NCBI RefSeq assembly: GCF_007741535.1
Contig: NZ_CP036525.1
Span: 372,001 to 436,000, forward strand
Source: Rubripirellula lacrimiformis
GTDB lineage: Bacteria > Planctomycetota > Planctomycetia > Pirellulales > Pirellulaceae
Reading direction: 5' to 3'
DNA: 64,000 nt
Below the pieces are notes generated by a model. That model had not been told where the DNA came from and did not search any database. It saw only the letters and a program-made list of their open reading frames with translations. Of this stretch, positions 30,901 through 38,193 are shown piece by piece (the stretch's first letter is position 1; every line of letters starts with the position of its first letter). Both the position numbers and the translations under genes were made by a program.

Positions 30901-31106
30901 GCACAATACGTCTGCACAAAGGGGCGGACCGTGTCGGCGAATGAGGATTCAGCAAGCGAGGATCCCGAAAGCGGGGCGCTGTCTGTCGCCGATGGGGTTG
31001 CCGAGGATGTGGCTGAGGGGCGGCTGGTGGACGGTTCGTCCACCGGCGGCTTGGCAGCCGTGACGGTTGCGGCAAGGCAAACCGGCAGCAAAATAGCGAA
31101 ACGCAT
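27993..31106 (-). CDS. planctomycete cytochrome c-like protein, DUF1587/1595/1592/1588/1585
   Basis: A 1037-residue exported protein with a signal peptide (MRFAILLPVCLAATVTA). A PSCyt1-type haem-binding motif YCADCH sits at residues 67-72, followed by the DUF1587, DUF1595, DUF1592, DUF1588 and DUF1585 series. A second CxxCH (CASCH) lies near residue 950, in the DUF1588 block HPSCASCHEKIDSFGL. The C-terminus has LCRKLLAYGLGRTVQL and the MIETIVTSPAFL motif of DUF1585. Family members act with DUF1552 partners, probably in extracytoplasmic redox or degradation of polymers; the substrate is unknown. I chose the start at 31106; an earlier in-frame ATG would add 49 basic residues without a signal peptide. 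Confidence 0.9.
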   Translation of the reverse strand: MRFAILLPVCLAATVTAAKPPVDEPSTSRPSATSSATPSATDSAPLSGSSLAESSFADTVRPFVQTYCADCHNGDTSEGDLDLVADENAAAVTENFRRWNVVLQRLVDGDMPPEDAGPQPSDDERKQIIEWITKVKKAEAHRTDGDPGIVLARRLNNAEFDHSIADLTGVDIRPAAEFPIDPANEAGFDNSGDSLTMSPVLLKKYLAANRHVSDHLVLTPSGITFAPHPVMTDTDRDKFCVNRIVDFYRQQCTDYAKYFETLWKSKQESEDAAARSGRAKDAGLSQRYTETLWQLLHSPAEPVGPIAALQSIWNELPDGSSPDDQAKAAADCQQMATLVTTLREALVPEVPNLTSPQMNPGSQPLVLWKNRQFVANRRRYAGGGLPDGDFGLTPDSPASRLMKRESADAPDPTAENSASETSASENADEASPAPTAMDRALERFCDVFPDTFFVSERARTYLDPAVEAKQGRSGRLLSAGFHSQMGYFRDDAPLYDLMLSESQQQELDRLWLELDFVASAPMRQYSGFIWFDRTDSQFMRDRVFDRYRAEDKSNSDESKVRGLEEAYTSKAKRVGGSDESVAAIHRYFDDMSKTFRRLERLRAQSEPKQIEAVVQLAERAFRRPLTPQQQTDIVDFYQSLRQDDGLTHEEAIRDSVVRILMSPQFCYRVSPAASSGSDDGSAAPEIQPLDGYAIANRLSYFLWASMPDAELMQLAESGRLVDRDVLIDQTDRMLQDARVQRFVVQFVGNWLDFRQFEQHNGVDRGRFPAFTDQLRQSMHDEPIRFVEDVIQRDGSILDFLYADHTFVDTELAKHYGMPATDIDGDQWKRVDDAGSFQRGGLLPMAVFLTNQSPGLRTSPVKRGNWVVKRILGEHVPAPPATVPELPEDESKLGELTLREALAKHREHPSCASCHEKIDSFGLVFENYGPVGEWRDTDLGGRAVDSSVVFPDASEGIGLVGLRQYIRSEREDDFIDNLCRKLLAYGLGRTVQLSDEQLVERMKSNLASQDYRFGSMIETIVTSPAFLNQRVRHADDEL

Positions 31107-31370
31107 CACAGGTAGGGCGGGGGGTAGCGGGGGGTGAGCGGTGGGGTGGGATCGTCGGTGGCTCCAGATCTGCAAAAAACAGATTTGCCGACGATGGCTC
31201 CAGTCTAGCCGTCGGCGCCGCTGGGTGCAGCCATTTTTGCCCGCAAATCGCACGACTTCCCGCTCCAGGACCGTCCATCAGGCCCCCGAAAACGTCTCGA
31301 CTCAGACGGCTTGCAAAAACTCGCCCCAGCAAAGATACTTTTCCGATCGATCGGCCAACAGCCGGATCGA

Positions 31371-31454
31371 GCCGAAGTGGCGGAATTGGCAGACGCGCTG
31401 GATTCAAAATCCAGTTGGTGCAAACCAGTGTGGGTTCGAGTCCCACCTTCGGTA
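31371..31454 (+). tRNA. tRNA-Leu (anticodon CAA)
   Basis: An 84-nt type II tRNA. The acceptor stem GCCGAAG pairs with CTTCGGT (31447-31453), with A as discriminator. The anticodon stem CTGGA/TCCAG encloses the loop TTCAAAA (anticodon CAA, reads UUG). A long variable arm (TTGGTGCAAACCAGT) and a T arm GTGGGTTCGAGTCCCAC are present. CCA is not encoded. The array-B repeats start about 90 bp downstream. Confidence 0.96.
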
Positions 31455-31467
31455 CTGATGAATCAAA

Positions 31468-31501
31468 AGGACTTAGAGCGATCGCTCTGAGTCCTTTTTT
31501 T
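31468..31501 (+). terminator. rho-independent terminator after tRNA-Leu
   Basis: Self-complementary AGGACTTAGAGCG and CGCTCTGAGTCCT (one T-G wobble) form an almost unlooped stem, followed by seven T residues. It starts 14 bp after the tRNA 3' end. Confidence 0.9.
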
Positions 31502-31542
31502 ATGCGTTCTGAGAACCAGCCGTGGCAGCGTTGCTCATCCTC

Positions 31543-33227
31543 GTGGGCCGCTGGACGTGAGTCCACGGGCCTTTATGTACGTCGTTTCGGTTTGGGTTGA
31601 ATCCTTCGGGGGAGGGATGGGCCCGGCCGCTCACGCGATCACGGCTCACGGTGTTGGCTGGCTTTTGTGAGCCGCTGGACGTGAGTCCACGGGCCTTTTT
31701 GTCCGTCGTTTCGGTTCGGGTTGAATCCTTCAGGGGAGTGCTTGGCCCGGCCGCTCACGCGATCACGGCTCACGGTGTTGGCTGGCTTCGTGAGCCGCTG
31801 GACGTGAGTCCACGGGCCTTTATGTACGTCGTTTCTTTTCGGATTGAATCCTTCAGGGGAGTGCTTGGCCCGGCCGCTCACGCGATCACGGCTCACAGTG
31901 TTGGCCGGCTTTTGTGAGCCGCTGGACGTGAGTCCACGGGCCTTTATGTACGTCGTTTCGGTTCGGGTTGAATCCTTCTGGGGAGGGCTGGGCCCGGCCG
32001 CTCACGCGATCACGGCTCACGGTGTTGGCTGGCTGCGTGAGCCGCTGGACGTGAGTCCACGGGCCTTTATGTCCGTCGATTCTTTTCGGGTCGAATCCTT
32101 CAGGGGAGTGCTTGGCCCGGCCGCTCACGCGATCACGGCTCACAGTGTTGGCTGGCTTTGTGAGCCGCTGGACGTGAGTCCATGGGCCTTTATGTACGTC
32201 GTTTCTTTTCGGGGCGAATCCTTCTGGGGAGGACTGGGCCCGGCCGCTCACGCGATCACGGCTCACAGTGTTGGCCGGCTTTTGTGAGCCGCTGGACGTG
32301 AGTCCACGGGCCTTTATGTACGTCGTTTCGGTTCGGGTTGAATCCTTCTGGGGAGGGCTGGGCCCGGCCGCTCACGCGATCACGGCTCACAGTGTTGGCC
32401 GGCTTCGTGAGCCGCTGGACGTGAGTCCACGGGCCTTTATGTACGTCGTTTCGGTTTGGGTTGAACGCTTCAGGGGAGTGCTTGGCCCGGCCGCTCACGC
32501 GATCACGGCTCACGGTGTTGGCCGGCTTTGTGAGCCGCTGGACGTGAGTCCACGGGCCTTTATGTCCGTCGTTTCGGTTTGGGTTGAACGCTTCAGGGGA
32601 GTGCTTGGCCCGGCCGCTCACGCGATCACGGCTCACAGTGTTGGCTGGCTGCGTGAGCCGCTGGACGTGAGTCCCCGGGCATTGTTGTCCGTCGTTTCGG
32701 TTTGGGTTGGACGCTTGTGGTGAGGACTAGGCCCGGCCGCTTACGCGATCACGGCTCACAGTGTTGGCCGGCTTCGTGATCCGCTGGACGTGAGTCCACG
32801 GGCATTGTTGTCCGTCGTTTCGGTTTGGGGAGAATGATTCAGGGGAGTGCTTGGCCCGGCCGCTCACGCGATCACGGCTCACAGTGTTGGCTGGCTTTTG
32901 TGGGCCGCTGGACGTGAGTCCACGGGCAATGTTGTCCGTCGATTCTTTTCGGGTCGAATCCTTCAGGGGAGTGCTGGGCCCGGCCGCTTACGCGATCACG
33001 GCTCACAGTGTTGGCCGGCTTTTGTGAGCCGCTGGACGTGAGTCCCCGGGCGTTGTTGTCCGTCGGTTTGGTTTGGGTTGAACGCTTCAGGGGAGGACTG
33101 GGCCCGGCCGCTTACGCGATCACGGCTCACGGTGTTGGCCGGCTGCGTGAGCCGCTGGACGTGAGTCCACGGGCCTTTATGTCCGTCGTTTCGGTTTGGA
33201 TTGAATCCTTCAGGGGAGGGCTGGGCC
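31543..33227. repeat. array B block 1: BIME-like repeats, 13 full copies plus 5' part of the 14th
   Basis: Units of 123-124 bp begin at 31543, 31667, 31790, 31914, 32037, 32160, 32284, 32407, 32530, 32653, 32776, 32900, 33024 and 33147. Each carries element L on the plus strand: foot GTGA (or GTGG), outer stem GCC/GGC, a 2-nt mismatch GC versus CG, inner stem TGGAC/GTCCA, tetraloop GTGA. After about 55 bp follows element R on the minus strand: GTGAGCCG ... CGGCCGGGCC. A 16-17 bp linker (GTGTTGGC and similar) joins the units. The fourteenth unit is cut by the IS at 33228. Block 1 starts about 40 bp after the tRNA-Leu terminator. Confidence 0.95.
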
Positions 33228-33257
33228 CTCTTTATCCTACACATCTTTCTTGAGACA

Positions 33258-33289
33258 CTCCGTCCCTGACATTTCTTCAAGGGACGGAG
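33258..33289 (+). promoter_or_regulatory. hairpin covering the transposase ribosome-binding site
   Basis: Perfect 10-bp inverted repeat CTCCGTCCCT (33258-33267) and AGGGACGGAG (33280-33289) with a 12-nt loop. The right arm contains the GGAG Shine-Dalgarno of the transposase ATG at 33298. In transcripts entering from outside, the whole hairpin is present and should hide this site, the strategy known from IS10 and IS50. Confidence 0.75.
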
Positions 33290-33297
33290 ATGATTCG

Positions 33298-34731
33298 ATG
33301 TGTCCAGGATGGATTGAGGAAGAGACTCGGACTTTGGACCTGGGTGACAAGCGTCGAAGTAAACGCTTCAGGCGAATTCTTGAGCAGTTCGATCAGGTAG
33401 CGCCCTCGACACCGGCGGCGTGCGGAGAAGTTGCAGACCTCACTGCCACTTACCGGCTTTTCAACACCCCCAGTGTGAACTGGATGGCAATTCTGCAGCC
33501 CCATAATCAAGCCACGATGGAGCGGTCAGCCAAGTACGATGTCGTCGTGCTGGCACAGGACACCACCGTTTGCGATCTCACCAAACCTTCGCGTCAAGTC
33601 GTCGGTGCCGGGCCTCTGGAGGACGTAAAAAAGCGGGGATTCTTTCTGCATCCGCTTTATGCCGTCACTCTCGATGGTCTCGTCTTGGGTTGCGTTGACC
33701 AACTTATCTGGACACGTGACTCGATTCGCCAAAACGTGGGCAAAGCTCAACGCGATCGCGAGATCAGGACCATGGCGTTTGAAGAAAAGGAAAGCGCTCG
33801 TTGGCTTGAACTGATGCAAAGCGGCGAACAGATCGCTCTGGCAAACCCTCAAACTCATTACATCGGCGTCTCGGACAGCGAATCAGACATCTACGAGTTG
33901 CTCATCCAGAACAATGATCTGGCCGAAAACTATGATTTCGTTATCCGCGGATGTCAGGATCGGCGAGTCTATCTTGGCTCTGCTGAACAACCCAAGGTGC
34001 TGAGCGAGGCGATTGCCGAAGTCCCTTTTTCGCACGAATTTGAAGTCAGTGTTTCGCCACGAAAGTCGTTAATTAGCGGTGAAAGCCGCAAACGCCGAAG
34101 CAACCGCGACGGCCGCACGGCAACGATCTCGGTTCGTGCGAAGACGGTTCAAGTGCATGGCCCGCAGCGTCCCGGCGGAAAGGTTGCTCGCGTGGAGCTT
34201 CAAGTTGTCGAAGCGGTTGAGCTTGATCCTCCGGTGGGGTGCGAGCCGATCCACTGGGTACTCTTTACTTCACTCGCGGTGACCAGCTTGGCTCAGATCG
34301 AGCTAGTTTTATCAGCATACTGCAGGCGCTGGGACATCGAGGTTTTTTTCAAGACGCTCAAGAGCGGGATGAGGATAGAGAAGCTGAAGTATCAAAGTAT
34401 TGACGCATATTTGAACGCTGTGGCCGCCTTGATGATCACGGCATTCCGAGTCGAGCAACTTAAAAGCGCTTCGCGTGTCACTCCGGAGGCAAGCTGCGGG
34501 GCGATCTACGATGCGACGTTTTGGCAAGCGGTGATGACGGTCGTTGAAGGCGGTGTTTTGCACAGCGATACCCCACCGACGCTGAAAGATTTTTGTCGAG
34601 TGATTGCCAAACTAGGTGGCTACGTAGACCAACACGGGCAAGGACCTCCAGGCTCGACGACCATCTGGCGTGGTCTGCTCAAAGCCCATGCCTACCACGA
34701 AGCCTATTTGGCAATCAAAGGCTTAAAATAG
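33298..34731 (+). CDS. IS4-family transposase, IS50 (Tn5) group
   Basis: A 477-residue DDE transposase, nearly the length of Tn5 transposase. The N-terminal Tn5-type DNA-binding domain shows LGDKRRSKRF and LTATYRLFNT. Catalytic residues: Asp88 in VVVLAQDTT, Asp193 in GVSDSESDIYE, Glu348 in YCRRWDIEVFFKTLKSG (the YREK-like signature). It cuts and rejoins DNA at the flanking 19-bp repeats. I prefer the ATG at 33298 (MCPGWIEEETRTLDLGD), preceded by GGACGGAG at a proper distance, over a TTG at 33250. The reading frame is intact, so the element may be active. Confidence 0.95.
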   Translation: MCPGWIEEETRTLDLGDKRRSKRFRRILEQFDQVAPSTPAACGEVADLTATYRLFNTPSVNWMAILQPHNQATMERSAKYDVVVLAQDTTVCDLTKPSRQVVGAGPLEDVKKRGFFLHPLYAVTLDGLVLGCVDQLIWTRDSIRQNVGKAQRDREIRTMAFEEKESARWLELMQSGEQIALANPQTHYIGVSDSESDIYELLIQNNDLAENYDFVIRGCQDRRVYLGSAEQPKVLSEAIAEVPFSHEFEVSVSPRKSLISGESRKRRSNRDGRTATISVRAKTVQVHGPQRPGGKVARVELQVVEAVELDPPVGCEPIHWVLFTSLAVTSLAQIELVLSAYCRRWDIEVFFKTLKSGMRIEKLKYQSIDAYLNAVAALMITAFRVEQLKSASRVTPEASCGAIYDATFWQAVMTVVEGGVLHSDTPPTLKDFCRVIAKLGGYVDQHGQGPPGSTTIWRGLLKAHAYHEAYLAIKGLK

Positions 34732-34748
34732 ATGTGTAGGATAAAGAG

Positions 34749-35275
34749 GGCTTGGCCCGGCCGCTCACGCGATCACGGCTCACGGTGTTGGCTGGCTGCG
34801 TGAGCCGCTGGACGTGAGTCCACGGGCATTGTTGTCCGTCGTTTCGGTTTGGGTTGAACGCTTGTGGTGAGGACTGGGCCCGGCCGCTTACGCGATCACG
34901 GCTCACGGTGTTGGCTGGCTTCGTGAGCCGCTGGACGTGAGTCCACGGGCCTTTATGTCCGTCGATTCTTTTCGGGTCGAATCCTTCAGGGGAGTGCTTG
35001 GCCCGGCCGCTCACGCGATCACGGCTCACGGTGTTGGCCGGCTTTGTGAGCCGCTGGACGTGAGTCCACGGGCAATGTTGTCCGTCGATTCTTTTCGGGT
35101 CGAATCCTTCTGGGGAGGACTGGGCCCGGCCGCTCACGCGATCACGGCTCACAGTGTGGGCCGGCTTCGTGATCCGCTGGACGTGAGTCCCCGGGCGTTG
35201 TTGTCCGTCGTTTCTTTTCGGATTGAATCCTTCAGGGGAGTGCTTGGCCCGGCCGCTCACGCGATCACGGCTCAC
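34749..35275. repeat. array B block 2: 3' part of unit 14 plus units 15-18
   Basis: The array resumes after the IS with the right part of the interrupted unit (GGCTTGGCCC onward), then full units starting at 34800, 34923, 35046 and 35169. The last one ends at the R element GATCACGGCTCAC (to 35275), and the RAYT-like gene region begins without a linker. Two L elements have feet or loops that differ from consensus (for example GTGATCC at 35169). Confidence 0.93.
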
Positions 35276-35346
35276 ATTCTTGCGTCTCCAACCGCTAAAA
35301 TCTGTCGTTCGCTTTTCGTCACTCATTCCGTTTTTGGGCAACGACG

Positions 35347-35829
35347 ATGCCAGATGGACCACTTGCCTACTTCCTCACTTGGACGGTTTACGGAACGTTC
35401 TTGCCAGGCGACGCACGTTGGTGGCGGCACCGAAAACAAGGCGCGGCCGTACCTTCTGCCGGCCTGCGGCAATGGTCGAAGGACCGCCTTGCTCACCCTG
35501 TCAAACTGCTCTCGCCTGATGACCGCGTCGTTTGCGAATCCGCGATCGACGAAATTTGTGCTTTTCGCGGTTGGGATCAATGGGCCCGATCTGCTCGATC
35601 CAATCACGTGCATGTTCTCGTCACGGCGACAGACAGGAAGCCGGAGTTGATACGCGATCAGCTCAAATCGAAATGTACGCTCGAGTTACGGTCGGCGAAT
35701 TCAGGTTTCGCCGACCGACCTATATGGACCACGCGAGGTGACATTGAATTCATCGATACGGAGGATGAAATCAACGAATGTGTTATCTATATCAACGAGG
35801 CCCAGGACCGAATGAATCGCGAACCGTAA
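35347..35829 (+). CDS. REP-associated tyrosine transposase (RAYT-like, Y1/HUH fold)
   Basis: A 160-residue Y1-transposase family protein (IS200/TnpA_REP relatives). The N-terminus YFLTWTVYGTFLPGD is the family opening strand. The HUH motif is Asn-His-Val-His at 86-89 (SNHVHVLVTA). A C-terminal Tyr148 (NECVIYINEAQ) is the likely nucleophile, following the block WTTRGDIEFIDTEDEIN. It would nick single-stranded hairpins next to a short foot. The gene sits between array-B units (18 units on its left, one on its right, 71 and 19 bp away), as RAYT genes do with their REP elements. The frame is complete. Whether it acts on these repeats is inference; it could also be a domesticated housekeeping protein. 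Confidence 0.88.
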   Translation: MPDGPLAYFLTWTVYGTFLPGDARWWRHRKQGAAVPSAGLRQWSKDRLAHPVKLLSPDDRVVCESAIDEICAFRGWDQWARSARSNHVHVLVTATDRKPELIRDQLKSKCTLELRSANSGFADRPIWTTRGDIEFIDTEDEINECVIYINEAQDRMNREP

Positions 35830-35848
35830 CAAAACCCGGCCCATACTC

Positions 35849-35955
35849 GTGGGCCGCTGGACGTGAGTCCCCGGGCATTGTTGTCCGTCGTTTCGGTTTG
35901 GGTTGAACGCTTCAGGGGAGTGCTTGGCCCGGCCGCTCACGCGATCACGGCTCAC
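35849..35955. repeat. array B unit 19, on the far side of the RAYT-like gene
   Basis: A single full unit with L foot GTGGGCC (same as unit 1 at 31543), inner stem TGGAC/GTCC and a terminal R element (GATCACGGCTCAC, ending 35955). A partial linker GTGTTGGCTGGCTGCG follows to about 35972 and the array stops. Units 1 and 19 share the sequence CTCGTGGGCCGCTGG at their outer left edge. Confidence 0.93.
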
Positions 35956-36064
35956 GGTGTTGGCTGGCTGCGTCGCATCCGCGACAACTCGAACCGGTCA
36001 TGCGAATCGAACGTCAGGCTAGAAAAAATCCTGTCACTTCTGCTGATTTGAAAGACGCGACTGG

Positions 36065-36529
36065 TCAGTTGAATTCCGCAATCTGAGTGATCTCTAGTGT
36101 TGTGTATCCGGCGATGGTTCCGGCATCGAGTGCGTCGACCAGTGCATGCAGTCTTGCGAGTTCGTGTACCTTGACGAGGAGTCGGTCGTCGGATGATTCC
36201 GTTGCAATCGAATCTTTCAACGCAGCGACCAAGCTCTGTTTCCCCATCGTTTCTCGTTGCCACTCGTGTGCCATCACCAGGAATCCGCCTGACTTGTCGA
36301 TCTGTACCTCGACAGCGCGGGGTTGGTCAGGCGGCGGATCCACCTGCGACCTGCTGGGCACTTCTGTCCTCTGATGCGGCATCTCGATCGATTTTTGCAT
36401 ACTGAACGCAGCCGTCACCATGAAAAAGATCAGAAGCAGGAATGTGACATCCACCATCGGCGTCATGTCGACCTGTTCTTCGGATAGGTGCTTTCGAGCT
36501 GGGACGCTCCCGTATTCGTTTTTCCGCAT
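36065..36529 (-). CDS. ExbD/TolR-type biopolymer transport protein
   Basis: A 154-residue inner-membrane protein with one N-terminal helix at about residues 23-43 (MVDVTFLLLIFFMVTAAF) carrying the key aspartate in DMTPMVDVTFLLLIF, and a periplasmic C-terminal domain (AVEVQIDKSGGF..., GTIAGYTTLEITQI). It is the proton-channel partner of ExbB/TolQ-type proteins, energising outer-membrane transport. The start at 36529 (MRKNEYGSVPARK) has AGGAGA about 5 bp upstream. No exbB neighbour is in the window, so the partner must be elsewhere. Confidence 0.9.
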   Translation of the reverse strand: MRKNEYGSVPARKHLSEEQVDMTPMVDVTFLLLIFFMVTAAFSMQKSIEMPHQRTEVPSRSQVDPPPDQPRAVEVQIDKSGGFLVMAHEWQRETMGKQSLVAALKDSIATESSDDRLLVKVHELARLHALVDALDAGTIAGYTTLEITQIAEFN

Positions 36530-36970
36530 CGATTCTCTCCTGGAAATCCATCCACGAGCAATGGACTGGCCGATTGCCGCAATCGCTGGCATCGTTCGAA
36601 ACATGCGCTGGCGACGACGGTGAACTACAGATAGGACGTCGTTTGCGAAGCGATCCGAACAAAATTCAGCAAGAAACGCAGTGCAAACTCTCCGAGAGGA
36701 TTTTCGATTGGCTGATCAGAGACGGCGGGCAGGGGCCATCTTCTGCGATCGGTCCCGGGTTGGTTTTTTCTGTTTCAGGCCACTTCGTCTTGTTCCCGTT
36801 TTGGACCGAGGCTGTCGGCAATGCTTTTCATCCGCAAAGATGGTGCAGCAAGTTGTTCCCCGAATTGTGGTCGCTGAATCAGTAGGGCGAAGCGTCGTGG
36901 AATGGCGGGAGATGCTAGATGTGTTCGGCAATTCCTCGAGAATGCTTTTTGACGCTAGAGGATGATCTTG
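36530..36970. other. intergenic region between exbD-like and C39-like genes
   Basis: Divergent promoter region. Overlapping open frames exist but show no family features or consistent codon bias. I see nothing else here. Confidence 0.45.
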
Positions 36971-37840
36971 ATGAGTGATATCTATCTGGCCATCGCAGTG
37001 ATGGCGATCCTTTCGCTTGCATGCGGATTGGGGACAGGGCTGTACGCGTACTCCACCCGCGGGCAGCGGACGATGCTGTGCCTGACGCTTGCCGTTTTGG
37101 CGGGGGTGATGTTCCTGTTCTATGGTTCGGGCCAACTTCTCTGGGCTCGATGGATTCCTTCGTCCGCCGCGATCATCTACTCGAACGTCACCTCGTTGCT
37201 TGCGGCGGCAGCAGCCGGTTGGGCCATGCGGCTCGGTGGCATGCCTCGCTGGCGAAGAATGATTTTGGCCAGCATGCTGGCAGTGATGTGCTTGGCTGCG
37301 TTGACTTGGCCCTTGCTGGCGATCGCTATTCGCCCCGCGCCACAGGGTTCCGATCAATGGAACGGAGCCGTTGCGATGCAGTCGTCGTGGGCGACGTGCA
37401 GTCCTGCGGCGGCAGCGACGCTGCTTCGGCTGAATGAAATTCCGGTATCCGAGGCGGACCTCATTCCGCTGTGCTTAACCGACCGCGATGGGACGCCGAC
37501 GTTGGGCCTTTATCGTGGCCTGAAAATCATGTCGGACCGTCACGATTGCGACGTCGAAGTGGTAACGCAGACGGTGGACCAACTGCTGCAAAGTGACGAT
37601 TGGCCGGTCTATCTGGCTGTTCGTTTGCCCTACGGTGTGGAGGACCGAAGATACGTTGAACAGTGGGGATGGATTCCCGGCATGGGGCATTCAGTCGTGT
37701 TGATGGGAAAGCAACAACCAGACATTTTTGTCGTCGGTGATCCCTCCGTGGGGGCCGAGCTTTGGACCGAGGCCGATCTGCGTCAACTGTGGCACGGAGA
37801 CGGCCTGCGGATTCGCCGGCGTTCAGGGCCGTTGAGGTAA
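36971..37840 (+). CDS. membrane protein with C39-like peptidase domain
   Basis: A 289-residue protein. Residues 1-120 hold four hydrophobic segments (AIAVMAILSLACGLGTGLY; AVLAGVMFLFYGSG; IYSNVTSLLAAAAAGW; ILASMLAVMCLAALTWPLL). Residues 135-270 resemble a C39 peptidase: nucleophile Cys143 in WATCSPAAAATLL, His240 in GMGHSVVLMG and Asp257 in VVGDPSVG. C39 enzymes cut double-glycine leaders of exported peptides, or form inactive chaperone-like domains. No ABC transporter domain or bacteriocin-like peptide gene is next to it. ATG 36971 has AGAGG nine bases upstream; ATG 36962 is too close to it. Confidence 0.75.
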   Translation: MSDIYLAIAVMAILSLACGLGTGLYAYSTRGQRTMLCLTLAVLAGVMFLFYGSGQLLWARWIPSSAAIIYSNVTSLLAAAAAGWAMRLGGMPRWRRMILASMLAVMCLAALTWPLLAIAIRPAPQGSDQWNGAVAMQSSWATCSPAAAATLLRLNEIPVSEADLIPLCLTDRDGTPTLGLYRGLKIMSDRHDCDVEVVTQTVDQLLQSDDWPVYLAVRLPYGVEDRRYVEQWGWIPGMGHSVVLMGKQQPDIFVVGDPSVGAELWTEADLRQLWHGDGLRIRRRSGPLR

Positions 37841-37995
37841 TCGCTGGCGTCGTGGATTTCGCTAGAAATCCTTGGCGGCGAAGGAAGTCTGGCGAATCCC
37901 ACGACGGAGACTGCCGCTGATTGTTCCAACGATCCTAGTACTTCGCTGCACCTTGGTTTTCGGGTAGCGGGACTCGTCAACGGTTTGTCGATTCA

Positions 37996-38064
37996 GTGAG
38001 CCGCGATCGCGTAAGCGGCCGGGAATCCCCCCCGCTGCCCTTGGCCTCACGGCCAGCGGCTCAC
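37996..38064. repeat. solo array-B BIME in reversed order (R then L)
   Basis: Plus strand: R element GTGAGCCGCGATCGCG TAAG and GCGGCCGGG (37996-38023), a 13-bp spacer, then the complement of element L (38037-38064). In this L copy the inner stem is TGGCC/GGCCA instead of TGGAC/GTCCA, a compensatory change. The GC/AG mismatch, GCC/GGC outer stem, GTGA loop and GTGA foot remain. It lies downstream of the C39-like gene, 2 kb from the array. Confidence 0.85.
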
Positions 38065-38193
38065 CATTGTCGGTTGAAAGTTCGCCTAAATCGACGAAAG
38101 TCTTGACGACTTCCGCTACGACGTCTGCCCGAACGTCTAGCTGACATCGAATACCAGGCGACGATGTGGTTCTGAGCGAATCCTTGTGCACAA

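Larger units (their letters stand above)
33228..34748 (+). mobile_element. IS4-family (IS50/Tn5-like) insertion sequence inside array B
   Basis: A 1521-bp element bounded by perfect 19-bp inverted repeats CTCTTTATCCTACACATCT (33228-33246 and, inverted, 34730-34748). It contains one transposase gene whose TAG stop overlaps the right repeat. It interrupts the fourteenth array-B unit. The 9-bp flanks are GGCTGGGCC (left) and GGCTTGGCC (right), a target duplication with one mismatch; 9 bp is the size made by IS50. No other copy is seen in this window. Confidence 0.95.

Noticed and set aside
31543-35280. Repeated frames such as those at 31844-32287 and 34715-35362 in array B
   Set aside because: Same reason: 123-bp units are stop-free in some frames on both strands; the peptides are translations of palindromic DNA.
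24841-35955. CRISPR arrays
   Set aside because: Units are 117-124 bp and nearly identical throughout, with no short repeat alternating with unique 30-40 bp spacers, and no cas gene is present.
36716-37357. 213-codon minus-strand frame
   Set aside because: It overlaps the C39-like gene antisense, is rich in His/Gln/Arg without hydrophobic core pattern, and shows no domain.
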